Source: Pseudaquidulcibacter sp041917055 (GTDB lineage Bacteria > Pseudomonadota > Alphaproteobacteria > Caulobacterales > Aquidulcibacteraceae). Taken from it: a DNA stretch of 64,000 nucleotides. Below the pieces are notes generated by a model, which saw only the letters and a list, made by a program, of their open reading frames with translations, did no database searches and was not told where the DNA came from. Position numbers and translations under genes: made by a program. This document shows positions 8,493 through 16,464 of this stretch, in pieces (within the stretch, counting starts at the first letter, position 1; each line of letters begins with the position of its first letter). The DNA lies in contig JAYRYJ010000001.1 in the NCBI GenBank assembly GCA_041917055.1, forward strand, positions 434,001-498,000, read 5' to 3'.

Positions 8493-10082
8493 CTATTCCG
8501 CAGGTAATTCAATTATGAATCTTGCGCCGATAATTTTGCCTTCGTTCATGCGATTTTGCGCAAATAATTTGCCGTCATGGCTTTCAATAATTTGGCGCGC
8601 AATGGCAAGGCCAAGGCCCGAATGAGTGCCAAATTTTGCCATATCTTTTGGTCTTTGGGTGTAAAACCGCTCAAAAATTCTCTCAAGTGCTTCTTGGGGA
8701 ATGCCGCAACCTTCATCATCGATTGCAAACATGATTTTGCGGCCTTTTCGTGCACAATTCATTCTAATTGTTGAATTATTCGGGGCAAAACTTATGGCAT
8801 TATCGATTAAATTTATGAAAACACGCCTCAATGCATCATCTTGCCCCAATACCCAAAGCCTGTCTTTTGGATTTGGGAAATTGCTTTGCATGATTAATTC
8901 ATTTTCTTTGATTTTCGAATCATAAGTTGCGACTATATTTTCAATCATTTCCTTCAAGGAAATTTTTTCGCGCGACGAACGCGCAAGTTCAGCGTCAAGC
9001 CGCGAGGCATTGGAAATATCGGTTACCAATTTATCAATTCGCTTTAGATCCGCCATCATATTGGCTTCTAATTTGGCGCGTTGTTCGGGCTTTAGATCAC
9101 CTTTCAAAATTTCAGCGGAACTTCGAATAGCGGCAAGCGGGTTTTTGATTTCATGGGCAACATCAGCGGCAAAAGATTCATTGGCGTCAATTCGCTCTTG
9201 CAAACTCTTAATCATTAAATTCAAAGCCTCGGCAAGTTCGCCGATTTCATCGGGGCGGCGTGATAATTTTTCTTCGCCCAAATCAGTTGAAATGCCAAGT
9301 GCCACATCTTCGGCGGCATCAGCCAGTTTTTGCAAGGGCCTTGCAATTAACCATGCCAAAATCACCGCCATAATGATATTCACCAAAACAGAGGCAACAA
9401 TAAAGGGAATTAAAGCGCGCCTTTCGCGGCTTATGGTTTCGGAAACATCATTGGTTTCAAGCGTCAAAACCCCAACAATGGCGCGCACCCTTTGTATGGG
9501 GATTGAAACTGAAATCACCCTTTGACCGCTGTCATCATAACGCTCGCCACCGACGGATTCGCCGTTCAAGGCTTTTTCGATTTCATCATCAAGTGCTTGT
9601 TGAGAAGGAATTGACGAACCTTGCACAAAAATGCGCGCATTTTCGACTGCGCCCTTGGTTGCCTTTTTAATATCGGGCAATTGCGCACCCAATTTGGGTA
9701 ATTCGCGCACTTCGATTTCATCATATAATAAAGCGCTATCGGCGATTAATTTTTTGTTTTTGCCATAAAGCCTTAAACGCGCACCCGGTTCGCGGAAAAG
9801 GCGCTTTAGAACCACGCGAGCGTTGTTTTCATCCAATAATGGCTCAGGGTCGCCCAAAACCGCGGCCTCGGCAAGGACGCTGGCAATCGTTGTAGCTTGG
9901 GCTTTTAAAGTATCGGAACGCGCCTGCGTAAGGCCCGAACGCAATTCATTAAAAACCAAAGAGCCTATGACTAAAATTAATAGACCCGCAAAGGAACCAA
10001 TAAAAATAATGCCCGCAATCCCGCCGCGCCGCCGTTTTTTGCGTATTATTGGCTGGTCGGATTTTGGTTTGAAAATCGCCAT
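8493..10082 (-). CDS. chvG: ChvG-type sensor histidine kinase
   Basis: Inner-membrane sensor kinase that phosphorylates ChvI; in alphaproteobacteria the pair responds to acid or envelope stress. It has 529 residues: a basic N-terminus, TM1 about 21-45, a periplasmic domain about 46-223, TM2 about 224-247, HAMP, then HisKA with the phospho-accepting His310 in AHEIKNPL, and an HATPase domain with the N-box NLIDNAIS and glycine-rich HSGLGLAIA. The ATG overlaps the TGA of chvI by one base (TGATG) with GGAGGG upstream, so the two are coupled. The assignment to ChvG rests on the whole architecture and the adjacent ChvI-like regulator. Confidence 0.85.
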   Translation of the reverse strand: MAIFKPKSDQPIIRKKRRRGGIAGIIFIGSFAGLLILVIGSLVFNELRSGLTQARSDTLKAQATTIASVLAEAAVLGDPEPLLDENNARVVLKRLFREPGARLRLYGKNKKLIADSALLYDEIEVRELPKLGAQLPDIKKATKGAVENARIFVQGSSIPSQQALDDEIEKALNGESVGGERYDDSGQRVISVSIPIQRVRAIVGVLTLETNDVSETISRERRALIPFIVASVLVNIIMAVILAWLIARPLQKLADAAEDVALGISTDLGEEKLSRRPDEIGELAEALNLMIKSLQERIDANESFAADVAHEIKNPLAAIRSSAEILKGDLKPEQRAKLEANMMADLKRIDKLVTDISNASRLDAELARSSREKISLKEMIENIVATYDSKIKENELIMQSNFPNPKDRLWVLGQDDALRRVFINLIDNAISFAPNNSTIRMNCARKGRKIMFAIDDEGCGIPQEALERIFERFYTQRPKDMAKFGTHSGLGLAIARQIIESHDGKLFAQNRMNEGKIIGARFIIELPAE

Positions 10083-10786
10083 CAACCCTCCAGATAGCGA
10101 TAGCCCGCGCCATATAGGGTGTCGATTTTGTCAAATTCCTTATCCAAATCACGGAATTTTTTGCGAATGCGTTTGACGTGGCTGTCGATTGTTCTGTCAT
10201 CGACATAGGTGCTTTCGTCATAGGCGGCATCCATCAAATCATTACGGTCTTTGATAAAGCCAGGGTGTTGTGCCAATGCGCCCAAAAGCAAAAATTCGGT
10301 GACTGTAAGGCGCACGGTTTTGCCCTTCCATGTGCAAATATGGCGATTAGGATCAAGAGTTAAATCACCGCGGACCACAACTTTTTTGTCACCTGGCTTT
10401 GGCGCGGTTTCAAGGCCGCGCGCGCCGCGTGAGCGCCTAACTACTGCTTTTACCCGCTCACTCAAAAGGCGTGGAGAAAAAGGTTTTTTGATATAATCAT
10501 CGGCACCGACAGATAGGCCGACAACTTCATCAATTTCATCATCTTTGGAGGTAAGAAAAATAACCGGAACATCGGAAGTTTCGCGCAAGCGACGCAATAA
10601 TTCGACACCGTCCATGCGTGGCATCTTAATGTCCAAAATCGCGACATCGGGTGGCGAATTTACCAAATTTACAAAGGCCTGCGCGCCATCTGAATAAGAA
10701 ACCACGTCATAACCCTCATTCTGGAACAATATTTCCAGAGAGGTTCTTATATTTTCATCATCGTCCACAAGTGCAATTTTTGTCAT
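10082..10786 (-). CDS. chvI: ChvI-type response regulator (OmpR family)
   Basis: DNA-binding response regulator of 234 residues and partner of ChvG. The receiver domain (1-120) has the acidic pocket DDDEN at 8-12, phospho-acceptor Asp52 in LDIKMPRMDG, and the conserved Lys in KKPFSPRLL. The C-terminal winged helix contains LTVTEFLLLGAL and ends in the recognition and wing segment VDSHVKRIRKKF-like sequence (IDSHVKRIRKKF). First gene of the presumed chvI-chvG-phhB-zapE run. Confidence 0.9.
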   Translation of the reverse strand: MTKIALVDDDENIRTSLEILFQNEGYDVVSYSDGAQAFVNLVNSPPDVAILDIKMPRMDGVELLRRLRETSDVPVIFLTSKDDEIDEVVGLSVGADDYIKKPFSPRLLSERVKAVVRRSRGARGLETAPKPGDKKVVVRGDLTLDPNRHICTWKGKTVRLTVTEFLLLGALAQHPGFIKDRNDLMDAAYDESTYVDDRTIDSHVKRIRKKFRDLDKEFDKIDTLYGAGYRYLEG

Positions 10787-10801
10787 TTTGCCCGACCCCG
10801 T

Positions 10802-10882
10802 CTAATTTTTCCCCGCTTTGAAACCCAATTTAGCCTTTTCTTGGGCAGATTGCAGCAATTTTGTGAATTCTTCATTTTTCAT
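10802..10882 (-). pseudogene. Orphan copy of a phosphatase C-terminal tail
   Basis: A 26-codon open stretch directly downstream of vapC encodes NEEFTKLLQSAQEKAKLG and then a stop. The last residues of the PAP2 phosphatase at 11598 read DEEFTKLLSIAIAKAKS and then a stop, so this looks like a second, diverged copy of that tail. Part of it is the 22-base direct repeat at 10854-10875. It has no promoter or ribosome site of its own and overlaps the end of vapC. I read it as a scar of the event that placed the toxin-antitoxin pair here, not as a working gene. Confidence 0.45.
10854..10875. repeat. 22-base direct repeat, copy 1, right of the toxin gene
   Basis: Identical over 22 bases to 11638-11659 (begins AGCAATTTTG, ends AATTCTTCAT). 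The two copies lie 784 bases apart and enclose the whole antitoxin-toxin pair; copy 2 is inside the 3' end of the PAP2 phosphatase gene. Confidence 0.8.
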
Positions 10883-11288
10883 CCCAAGGATTGATTATAT
10901 CAATTTCTAAGCCATTAAAATCTTTCACATTACGAGTTACAATTTTCAATCCATTCTGTTTGGCAATCGCCGCAATTTGCAAATCAATCGGGTTGATTTT
11001 AGTATTTGCGCATAATTCGCCCCATATTTTTGCTTCAGGCGCGCCAAAAATCAGGATACGGTCGCTGAAACGATTTTCCAATTCAAAAAGCCAGTCGGAA
11101 AGTATTTTTGCATCAGCAGGATTACCAATTCGCTTTTTTGCGATACCTTTTTGAATTTCCCCGATTGAAATGCTTGAAACAAAGAAATTGGCAGCAGAAT
11201 TATTTTTTAGAAAATTATGAACGCCCGCGTTTTGGTGCCGTTTCCTGAGTTCAGACAGAAAATTAGTGTCTAATAAAAAGCCACCCAT
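10872..11288 (-). CDS. Type II toxin, VapC-like PIN-domain ribonuclease
   Basis: PIN-domain toxin of 138 residues, expected to cut RNA when freed from its antitoxin. The first acidic residue is Asp7 in LLDTNFLSEL; the conserved Glu lies in SIGEIQKG and further acidic residues in INPIDLQIAAIA and TRNVKDF, giving a full PIN active site. The ATG directly follows the antitoxin TAG (TTTTAGATG). The 3' end overlaps the first copy of the direct repeat. The family is named VapC, but the partner here is Phd/YefM-like rather than VapB-like, a common mix. Confidence 0.88.
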   Translation of the reverse strand: MGGFLLDTNFLSELRKRHQNAGVHNFLKNNSAANFFVSSISIGEIQKGIAKKRIGNPADAKILSDWLFELENRFSDRILIFGAPEAKIWGELCANTKINPIDLQIAAIAKQNGLKIVTRNVKDFNGLEIDIINPWDEK

Positions 11289-11540
11289 CTAAAACTCGGT
11301 ATTTCTATGGTATGTATTTTTTCTGTCTATTTGGAAATCTAAATCTGACGGAAAGGCCATAAGAAAATTGAGGAAATCCGAATTTTCATTATTGGCGCGC
11401 AGGTCTTCAAAATCTTGCGGCGATAAAATAATTGCGGCGGCCTTGCCATGCTTAGTAATGGTTTGTGGGCCGATTTTATTCGCTGCATCCAAGAGTTCGG
11501 ATAATTTCGCCTTTGCGGTTTGAACTTGCCAATTCGCCAT
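11289..11540 (-). CDS. Type II antitoxin, Phd/YefM family
   Basis: Antitoxin of 83 residues that should bind the downstream PIN toxin and repress its own promoter. The N-terminal Phd/YefM DNA-binding fold is recognisable: WQVQTAKAKLSELLDAA, then GPQTITKHGKAAAIILS. The acidic, unstructured C-terminal third would wrap the toxin. The stop abuts the toxin start codon. The promoter should lie in 11541-11597; TATAGTCATA is seen near 11576, but I cannot assign it firmly. Confidence 0.88.
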   Translation of the reverse strand: MANWQVQTAKAKLSELLDAANKIGPQTITKHGKAAAIILSPQDFEDLRANNENSDFLNFLMAFPSDLDFQIDRKNTYHRNTEF

Positions 11541-11597
11541 TCTGATCCAATATTTCTGACTATAATTGTTGTCATTATAGTCATATTTCGGGATTTG

Positions 11598-12329
11598 TCA
11601 ATTTTTCTTACTTTTTGCCTTGGCAATCGCAATCGATAGCAATTTTGTGAATTCTTCATCCTTATCGAGTTTTTGCAGCAAAACATCTCCGACAATACGA
11701 CCAGCGACAATGTCGGATTGGAAATGAACACCACAAATCATGCGGCTTTGCCCATAATCAATGCCGCGCGCCATTAAATCATCGGAATATTGGGGATATA
11801 TTCGCGCTAAAACCTGCGCATTTACCCAACCCAAGGCCGAGTGACCAGAAGGATATGACGACCCGCCAGATAAAGCATTTGGGCAAGGCGTTATTTTCTC
11901 ATTCGCCAAATATGGGCGTTTTCTTTCATAGACAGATTTTGCGGCTTTGGAGGTCGCAAAGGAATATTTCAAAATAATCTCAAAAATTTTATCGATCTCG
12001 GGATTGTTTTCTTTAGTGAAGTTAGAACTCAAAACCGGTGAAAAAGCGATAAAGGCATCGAGACCCGCATCACTTACCGCCTGATCCCAACGCTTTGACC
12101 CTTTCAATGCATTGGCATCAATTGCCAAATCCATTTCTATTTTATCAAGGGCCGAACCCGCCAATGGCGGCGGTGGCAGGATTTTTTTCCAATTGATGGC
12201 GTCAAGCGACGGATTTGAATAAACCAAAGCCGGAAGCGCATTTACCGGCGCTTTTGGTAAGGTTGAACATGCGCTTAAGGCGACGAATCCAATTGCAAAA
12301 ACTGCGGTTCTAAAATTATTATTTTGCAT
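11598..12329 (-). CDS. Exported PAP2-superfamily acid phosphatase (class A type), lipoprotein
   Basis: Probable periplasmic non-specific acid phosphatase of 243 residues. A signal peptide ends in the lipobox LSAC (Cys21). The three phosphatase motifs are intact: K-x6-RP (KSVYERKRP), PSGHS, and SRMICGVHFQSD with catalytic His and Asp. Its first 11 bases overlap the end of the upstream exported endonuclease/phosphatase gene, so the two are coupled. The last residues EEFTKLL are encoded by the 22-base repeat that recurs at 10854, beyond the toxin-antitoxin pair. Confidence 0.87.
   Translation of the reverse strand: MQNNNFRTAVFAIGFVALSACSTLPKAPVNALPALVYSNPSLDAINWKKILPPPPLAGSALDKIEMDLAIDANALKGSKRWDQAVSDAGLDAFIAFSPVLSSNFTKENNPEIDKIFEIILKYSFATSKAAKSVYERKRPYLANEKITPCPNALSGGSSYPSGHSALGWVNAQVLARIYPQYSDDLMARGIDYGQSRMICGVHFQSDIVAGRIVGDVLLQKLDKDEEFTKLLSIAIAKAKSKKN
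11638..11659. repeat. 22-base direct repeat, copy 2, inside the phosphatase 3' end
   Basis: Identical to 10854-10875. It encodes the EEFTKLL stretch at the C-terminus of the PAP2 phosphatase and marks the left boundary, in gene order, of the toxin-antitoxin cassette. Confidence 0.8.
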
Positions 12330-13155
12330 ATTCTATCTTTGAATAGACGGGGAAATGGTCAGATGGGAATTGATTATTCAAAAGCGTATAAATAACTTCC
12401 CCGCCTTTGGCTTTGAATTGCGGGCTTGCCATTATGAAATCAATTACAAAGCCTTTATCCATTCTCGATCCAAAGCCGTTAAAGGTGAAATCATCGGTCT
12501 TATATTTTATTGTATCGTCAAGAATTTCGTCAAAAATTCCGTGCGCATATGATGTCGGAATATCGTTAAAATCGCCCATAAGAATTACGGGGATTGCGCC
12601 TAATCGTAGGATTTCATTACCGATAATTTTCGCGGCCTCGCCACGCGCCATTTGGCCCTCATTATCGAGATGAGTATTGATAACTGCCAATTCTTTGCCA
12701 TTGGCATTGTCTTTGAAGGTCATAATGGTTGCCGTGCGCACCCATGCCGCATCCCAACCCAGTTCAAATTTTTTGCCATCTTCATTAAGCCAAATCGTTT
12801 TTTGCGATAGTGGGGTAAAACGCGCTTTATTATAAAGCAAAGAATTGCGTTCGCCCGTTTCACCCTCTTCGCGACCGACGCCATAGAGGCCATATTGCGG
12901 CAATTCGGCCGATAATTGATTGGTCTGATTTTCAGATGCTTCTTGCAAACCTAAAAAGTCGGGCTTTTTAGTATTTATTAATTGCAAAACCAATGGTTTG
13001 CGCTTTGACCAATGATTGATATTATTTGGTTCCTCACACGGCTCGCAACGAATATTATAAGACATTATTCCAATGTCTTTAGAGGCAAAACCAAATATTG
13101 CGCATGACCCTAATGGAAGTAATGCCAGCCCTAACAATAATCTGAAACCACGCAT
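12319..13155 (-). CDS. Exported endonuclease/exonuclease/phosphatase family protein, lipoprotein
   Basis: EEP-superfamily hydrolase of 278 residues with a signal peptide and lipobox LGSC (Cys18). Family motifs: SYNIR near residue 33, LGLQEAS with the metal-binding Glu, INTHLDNEG, GDFNDIP and the terminal SDHFPVYS with catalytic Asp-His. Such exported members can act on phosphoesters from DNA, sphingolipids or phosphoinositides; the substrate is not clear here. It precedes and overlaps the PAP2 phosphatase, and a joint role in scavenging phosphate outside the cytoplasm is an inference. Confidence 0.85.
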   Translation of the reverse strand: MRGFRLLLGLALLPLGSCAIFGFASKDIGIMSYNIRCEPCEEPNNINHWSKRKPLVLQLINTKKPDFLGLQEASENQTNQLSAELPQYGLYGVGREEGETGERNSLLYNKARFTPLSQKTIWLNEDGKKFELGWDAAWVRTATIMTFKDNANGKELAVINTHLDNEGQMARGEAAKIIGNEILRLGAIPVILMGDFNDIPTSYAHGIFDEILDDTIKYKTDDFTFNGFGSRMDKGFVIDFIMASPQFKAKGGEVIYTLLNNQFPSDHFPVYSKIEYAK

Positions 13156-13242
13156 TTTTCATCCCTTTCGACTTTCTTCAAACTGACATTTTGAGAGGGG
13201 AATTGTCAATATGCTATTACGACCTTCCCCAATAAGCTGCTA

Positions 13243-13405
13243 TAGGTCATACACTCATTAATTAGCGGCCTGTGGCGGCATTTTGGCGTCGAACTAGGCT
13301 CGAAAAAAGGAGTTTTGTGATGCTCACATCACAAAATCCTTATTTTCGGCCTATTTCTTAGCCAAAATACCACCTCAAACCACTAATTAATGAGTGTATG
13401 ACCTA
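13243..13405. mobile_element. Foldback MITE, copy 1, with TA duplications
   Basis: A 163-base element bounded by TA on both sides. Its ends are perfect inverted repeats over at least 22 bases (GGTCATACACTCATTAATTA...), and the interior continues as one long imperfect palindrome around the hairpin TTTTGTGATG-CTCA-CATCACAAAA. It carries no coding sequence. The TA target and the long inverted ends suggest mobilisation by an IS630/mariner-type transposase, which is not in the window. It lies two bases from the engB stop codon. A second copy is at 30790 with only six differences by eye. Confidence 0.85.
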
Positions 13406-13407
13406 GA

Positions 13408-14037
13408 TTAAAGCCGCAAAATCTCCGCCCGTAATTCATCTAGGCCTAATTGCGAATGGGACGAAACTGCCAATACCACTGGGTGGGCAGCGGGGCGCTT
13501 TTTTATTTTTTCTTGGGTTTCTTCAATAATGCGCTTAACGCCTGCAGGCTTTAATTTATCGGCTTTGGTCAATACAATCTGATAAACGACGGCGGCGGTA
13601 TCAAGTTCTTTTAATACTGCGATGTCATTTTCTTTTATGCCATGACGGGAATCAATTAAGACAAAAACCCGCTTTAAAGCCGCGCGACCGCGAAGAAATT
13701 GACGGGTTGCTGATGTCCAACGTTCGATTTCGGTTTTTGGCGCTTTGGCATAACCATAACCAGGCAAATCAACGATGCGCACAATTTCATTTTCTTCTTT
13801 GTCTTTTAAAGCGAAGAAAATCATTTCACGCGTTCGCCCGGGTTCGGAGGATGCGCGTGCCATATTTTTGCGATTAAGCACGGCATTTACAAGGCTCGAT
13901 TTGCCGACATTTGAGCGCCCGGCAAATGCCACTTCGGTCACGCTCATGGGCGGCAAATCCGCCATTGTGCGCGCGGCCCACATAAAATTGGGGCTAAGGC
14001 GCAAAAAATCTAAAGATAATTGCGCTGTGTCGCTCAT
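13408..14037 (-). CDS. engB: Ribosome biogenesis GTP-binding protein YihA/EngB
   Basis: Small GTPase needed for large ribosomal subunit assembly, 209 residues from ATG 14037. G1 is GRSNVGKSSL, G2 lies around EPGRTREM, G3 is DLPGYGYAK, and G4 is TKADKL. I chose ATG 14037 because it overlaps the yidC TGA (ATGA), whereas an earlier in-frame start at 14064 would lie inside yidC. The gene ends two bases from a MITE; argB, the usual next gene in many alphaproteobacteria, is absent here. Confidence 0.93.
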   Translation of the reverse strand: MSDTAQLSLDFLRLSPNFMWAARTMADLPPMSVTEVAFAGRSNVGKSSLVNAVLNRKNMARASSEPGRTREMIFFALKDKEENEIVRIVDLPGYGYAKAPKTEIERWTSATRQFLRGRAALKRVFVLIDSRHGIKENDIAVLKELDTAAVVYQIVLTKADKLKPAGVKRIIEETQEKIKKRPAAHPVVLAVSSHSQLGLDELRAEILRL

Positions 14038-15815
14038 TTTTTTGCGGCTTTTTTGGCAAACCAATCGTCAAAGACTGTCGGGCTGCCTGTGCGTTTGGCA
14101 ATTACATATTGCTGAACAATGGTTAGCAGGTTTGACCAAGTGTAATAAATTACAAGCCCAGAAGCAAAGCCGCCGAAAATAAAAGCAAAGAACCAAGGCA
14201 TCATTGCGAAAATTTGCTGTTGCACAGGGTCGGTTGCCGGTGCGGTCGGTTGCATTTTCTGCATCAACCACATGGAAACGCCGTAAAGAATTGGCCAAAT
14301 CCCGATGCTAAAGAATCCAAGCAATGGAATTGAAGCCGGGTCAAATGGTAACAGGCCAAATAGATTCAATAATGAAGTCGGGTCTTTTGCCGCCAAATCG
14401 GGAATCCAACCATAAAACGGTGCATGGCGAAGTTCCAAAGTGATCGAAAGAACCTTATACAACGCCAAGAATATCGGCATTGTTAAGAACATTGGCACGC
14501 ACCCTGCGACCGGATTAATTTTTTCGGTCTGATACATTTTTAGCGTTTCTTGTTGTTGGCGCGCCGGATCGTCAGGGAATTTGGTCTTAATCTCGGCCAT
14601 TTTTGGTCCAAGTTCGCGCATTTTCGCGAAACTTTTGTAAGATTGATAGACCAATGGGAAAGTGACAATTTTGACAACTACGGTAACCGCCAAAATCGCC
14701 AAACCTATGTCGCCAATTTTTTGGAAAAAGAAAATCAAAAGCGCATAAAACGGCTTGGATAAAAACCACAAAACGCCCCAATCAATACCATTATCAAATT
14801 TCGGAATTCCAAGACGTTTTTCATAGGAATTTAATTCGGTGGTTTTTTTCGAACCGGCATAGACACGTTCGACATTATTTATTGACTGCCCCGCACCAAG
14901 ACTTGTCATTGGGCCCTTGAAGCTAGCTTCATACATAAAGCCATTGTCGGTTGCGGTTGCGCCATAATAAACGTCAATATTTTTTGCTTGGTCCGGCAAA
15001 AGCGCGACCAACCAATAAGAATCAGCAATACCAAACCAACCGCCTTTTGAGTTTTTGGTCAAGGATTTGCCTTTTTCCAATTCGCGATACTTAAGGCGGT
15101 TAAGTTCATTATTAAGAATACCAACTGGACCGTGATGGTTCACACCGTCCATATTTAAGTCAGTGGGCTTTGAAAAACGGCGAATTGCGCCATAGGATTG
15201 AAGGTTAATAGCGGCTTGCGATGAATTAGTGACGCTATCTGTATAGGTAACCAAATATTCTTGATCGATTTCAATTTTGCGCGTGAATTTTAGTCCTGCA
15301 CCATTGTCAAATTCCAATACAATCGGCGTGTTCGGGGTTAAGGTGTCGCCCGAAACCTTGGTCCAAACCGTATTTGGGCCGGGCAAATTCGGCGCATTAT
15401 CGGGTGACGCCCAACCGAAAAATGTGAAATACGCGTCTTTTGAACCCTGCGGGTTTAATAATTTTACAAAACCGGAATCTTTTTTTACGGTCTCTTTAAA
15501 AGACTTCAAAGCAATATCGTCAATGCGACCACCGAATAATGACAATGAACCTGTTACCATCGAATTATCAATTTTAATGCGCGGCGTTTGACCAATTGCC
15601 TCATCGCGCGATTGAATCTTAATTTGCGCGGGTATAGCTGCGGTCTGATTGGTTTGTGTCTGTGTTGCTTGCCCTTTATTTTTAGCAAGTTCGGCTTGGC
15701 GCGCTTTTTCTTGTGGGCCTGCCCAGAAAGTTTGATATCCGAAAAGAATCAGAAGTGAAATCACGATTGCGGCGATAAAATTCTTGGTATCCGGTTGATT
15801 GGCATTATTTTGCAT
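14034..15815 (-). CDS. yidC: Membrane protein insertase YidC
   Basis: Inserts and folds inner-membrane proteins, alone or with SecYEG. It has 593 residues, the length of Gram-negative YidC: an N-terminal signal-anchor (about 13-30), a large periplasmic beta domain (about 50-340), and a C-terminal insertase core with five membrane helices containing the hydrophilic-groove region and the KYKSFAKMRELGPKM-like cytoplasmic coiled segment (YQSYKSFAKMRELGPKM). Its place between rnpA and engB is the conserved gene order. Confidence 0.95.
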   Translation of the reverse strand: MQNNANQPDTKNFIAAIVISLLILFGYQTFWAGPQEKARQAELAKNKGQATQTQTNQTAAIPAQIKIQSRDEAIGQTPRIKIDNSMVTGSLSLFGGRIDDIALKSFKETVKKDSGFVKLLNPQGSKDAYFTFFGWASPDNAPNLPGPNTVWTKVSGDTLTPNTPIVLEFDNGAGLKFTRKIEIDQEYLVTYTDSVTNSSQAAINLQSYGAIRRFSKPTDLNMDGVNHHGPVGILNNELNRLKYRELEKGKSLTKNSKGGWFGIADSYWLVALLPDQAKNIDVYYGATATDNGFMYEASFKGPMTSLGAGQSINNVERVYAGSKKTTELNSYEKRLGIPKFDNGIDWGVLWFLSKPFYALLIFFFQKIGDIGLAILAVTVVVKIVTFPLVYQSYKSFAKMRELGPKMAEIKTKFPDDPARQQQETLKMYQTEKINPVAGCVPMFLTMPIFLALYKVLSITLELRHAPFYGWIPDLAAKDPTSLLNLFGLLPFDPASIPLLGFFSIGIWPILYGVSMWLMQKMQPTAPATDPVQQQIFAMMPWFFAFIFGGFASGLVIYYTWSNLLTIVQQYVIAKRTGSPTVFDDWFAKKAAKK

Positions 15816-15826
15816 TTTCGGCTCAA

Positions 15827-16204
15827 TTATTCTGGTTTGGTTTTGGTTTTTGACTTTAAAGAAAGCCTTTTGACAAGATATTTCACTTCGTCAAGTAATG
15901 AAGGCCAGTCGGCCTCAATTGTCTGTGGGCGCGCAATCGCGACATAGGCATGGTTTTCGTTTCCATATTGCGAAAGCACATTTTTCATAGCGACCCTAAG
16001 CCTGCGTTTTGCCCGATTACGTTTGACGGCATTTCCGACTTTTTTGGATGCGGTAATGCCGAAATATATTTTGCCGACATTTTTATTATCATCTTGGGAA
16101 ATTTTTCTTTCCTGTAACGACAAAAGTCGCCCGGAAGCTCTATCCCCCTGGGCGACAAATAGAAAATCGCGGCGTTTTTTAAGCGTGTCCGGCAAGCGTA
16201 TCAT
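15827..16204 (-). CDS. rnpA: Ribonuclease P protein component
   Basis: Protein subunit of RNase P, which trims tRNA 5' leaders. It has about 125 residues from ATG 16204 (MIRLPDTLKKRRDF), the common family start; an in-frame ATG at 16219 would add MQALN. The RNA-binding signature KKVGNAVKRNRAKRRLR is complete. It lies directly downstream of rpmH and ends 11 bases before yidC. Confidence 0.92.
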   Translation of the reverse strand: MIRLPDTLKKRRDFLFVAQGDRASGRLLSLQERKISQDDNKNVGKIYFGITASKKVGNAVKRNRAKRRLRVAMKNVLSQYGNENHAYVAIARPQTIEADWPSLLDEVKYLVKRLSLKSKTKTKPE

Positions 16205-16233
16205 ATTCAATGCTTGCATGGAAAATAGCTTAA

Positions 16234-16368
16234 TTAAGCGCTAAGACGCTTACGGCCTTTGGCGCGGCGGCGTGCAAGAACGGCCTGACCGCCACGGGTT
16301 GCCATACGTGCGCGAAAGCCGTGACGGCGTTTGCGAACAAGTTTAGAAGGTTGATATGTCCGTTTCAC
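16234..16368 (-). CDS. rpmH: 50S ribosomal protein L34
   Basis: Ribosomal protein of 44 residues that begins (GTG)KRTYQPSKLVRKRRHGF and ends in a basic RRRAKGRKRLSA tail. This is the canonical L34 sequence. The GTG start at 16368 has GGAGAA about nine bases upstream. It is first in rpmH-rnpA-yidC-engB, and its promoter must lie in the 95 bases shared with the divergent CDF transporter gene. Confidence 0.97.
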   Translation of the reverse strand: MKRTYQPSKLVRKRRHGFRARMATRGGQAVLARRRAKGRKRLSA

Positions 16369-16464
16369 GGTATTATTCTCCAAAAAAGGCGGTTTGTCGC
16401 CTCTAAAATTCGAATGGGCGTGCTAATGGTCTTATTGATAAAAGTCAATTGAAAGGGTGCGATT

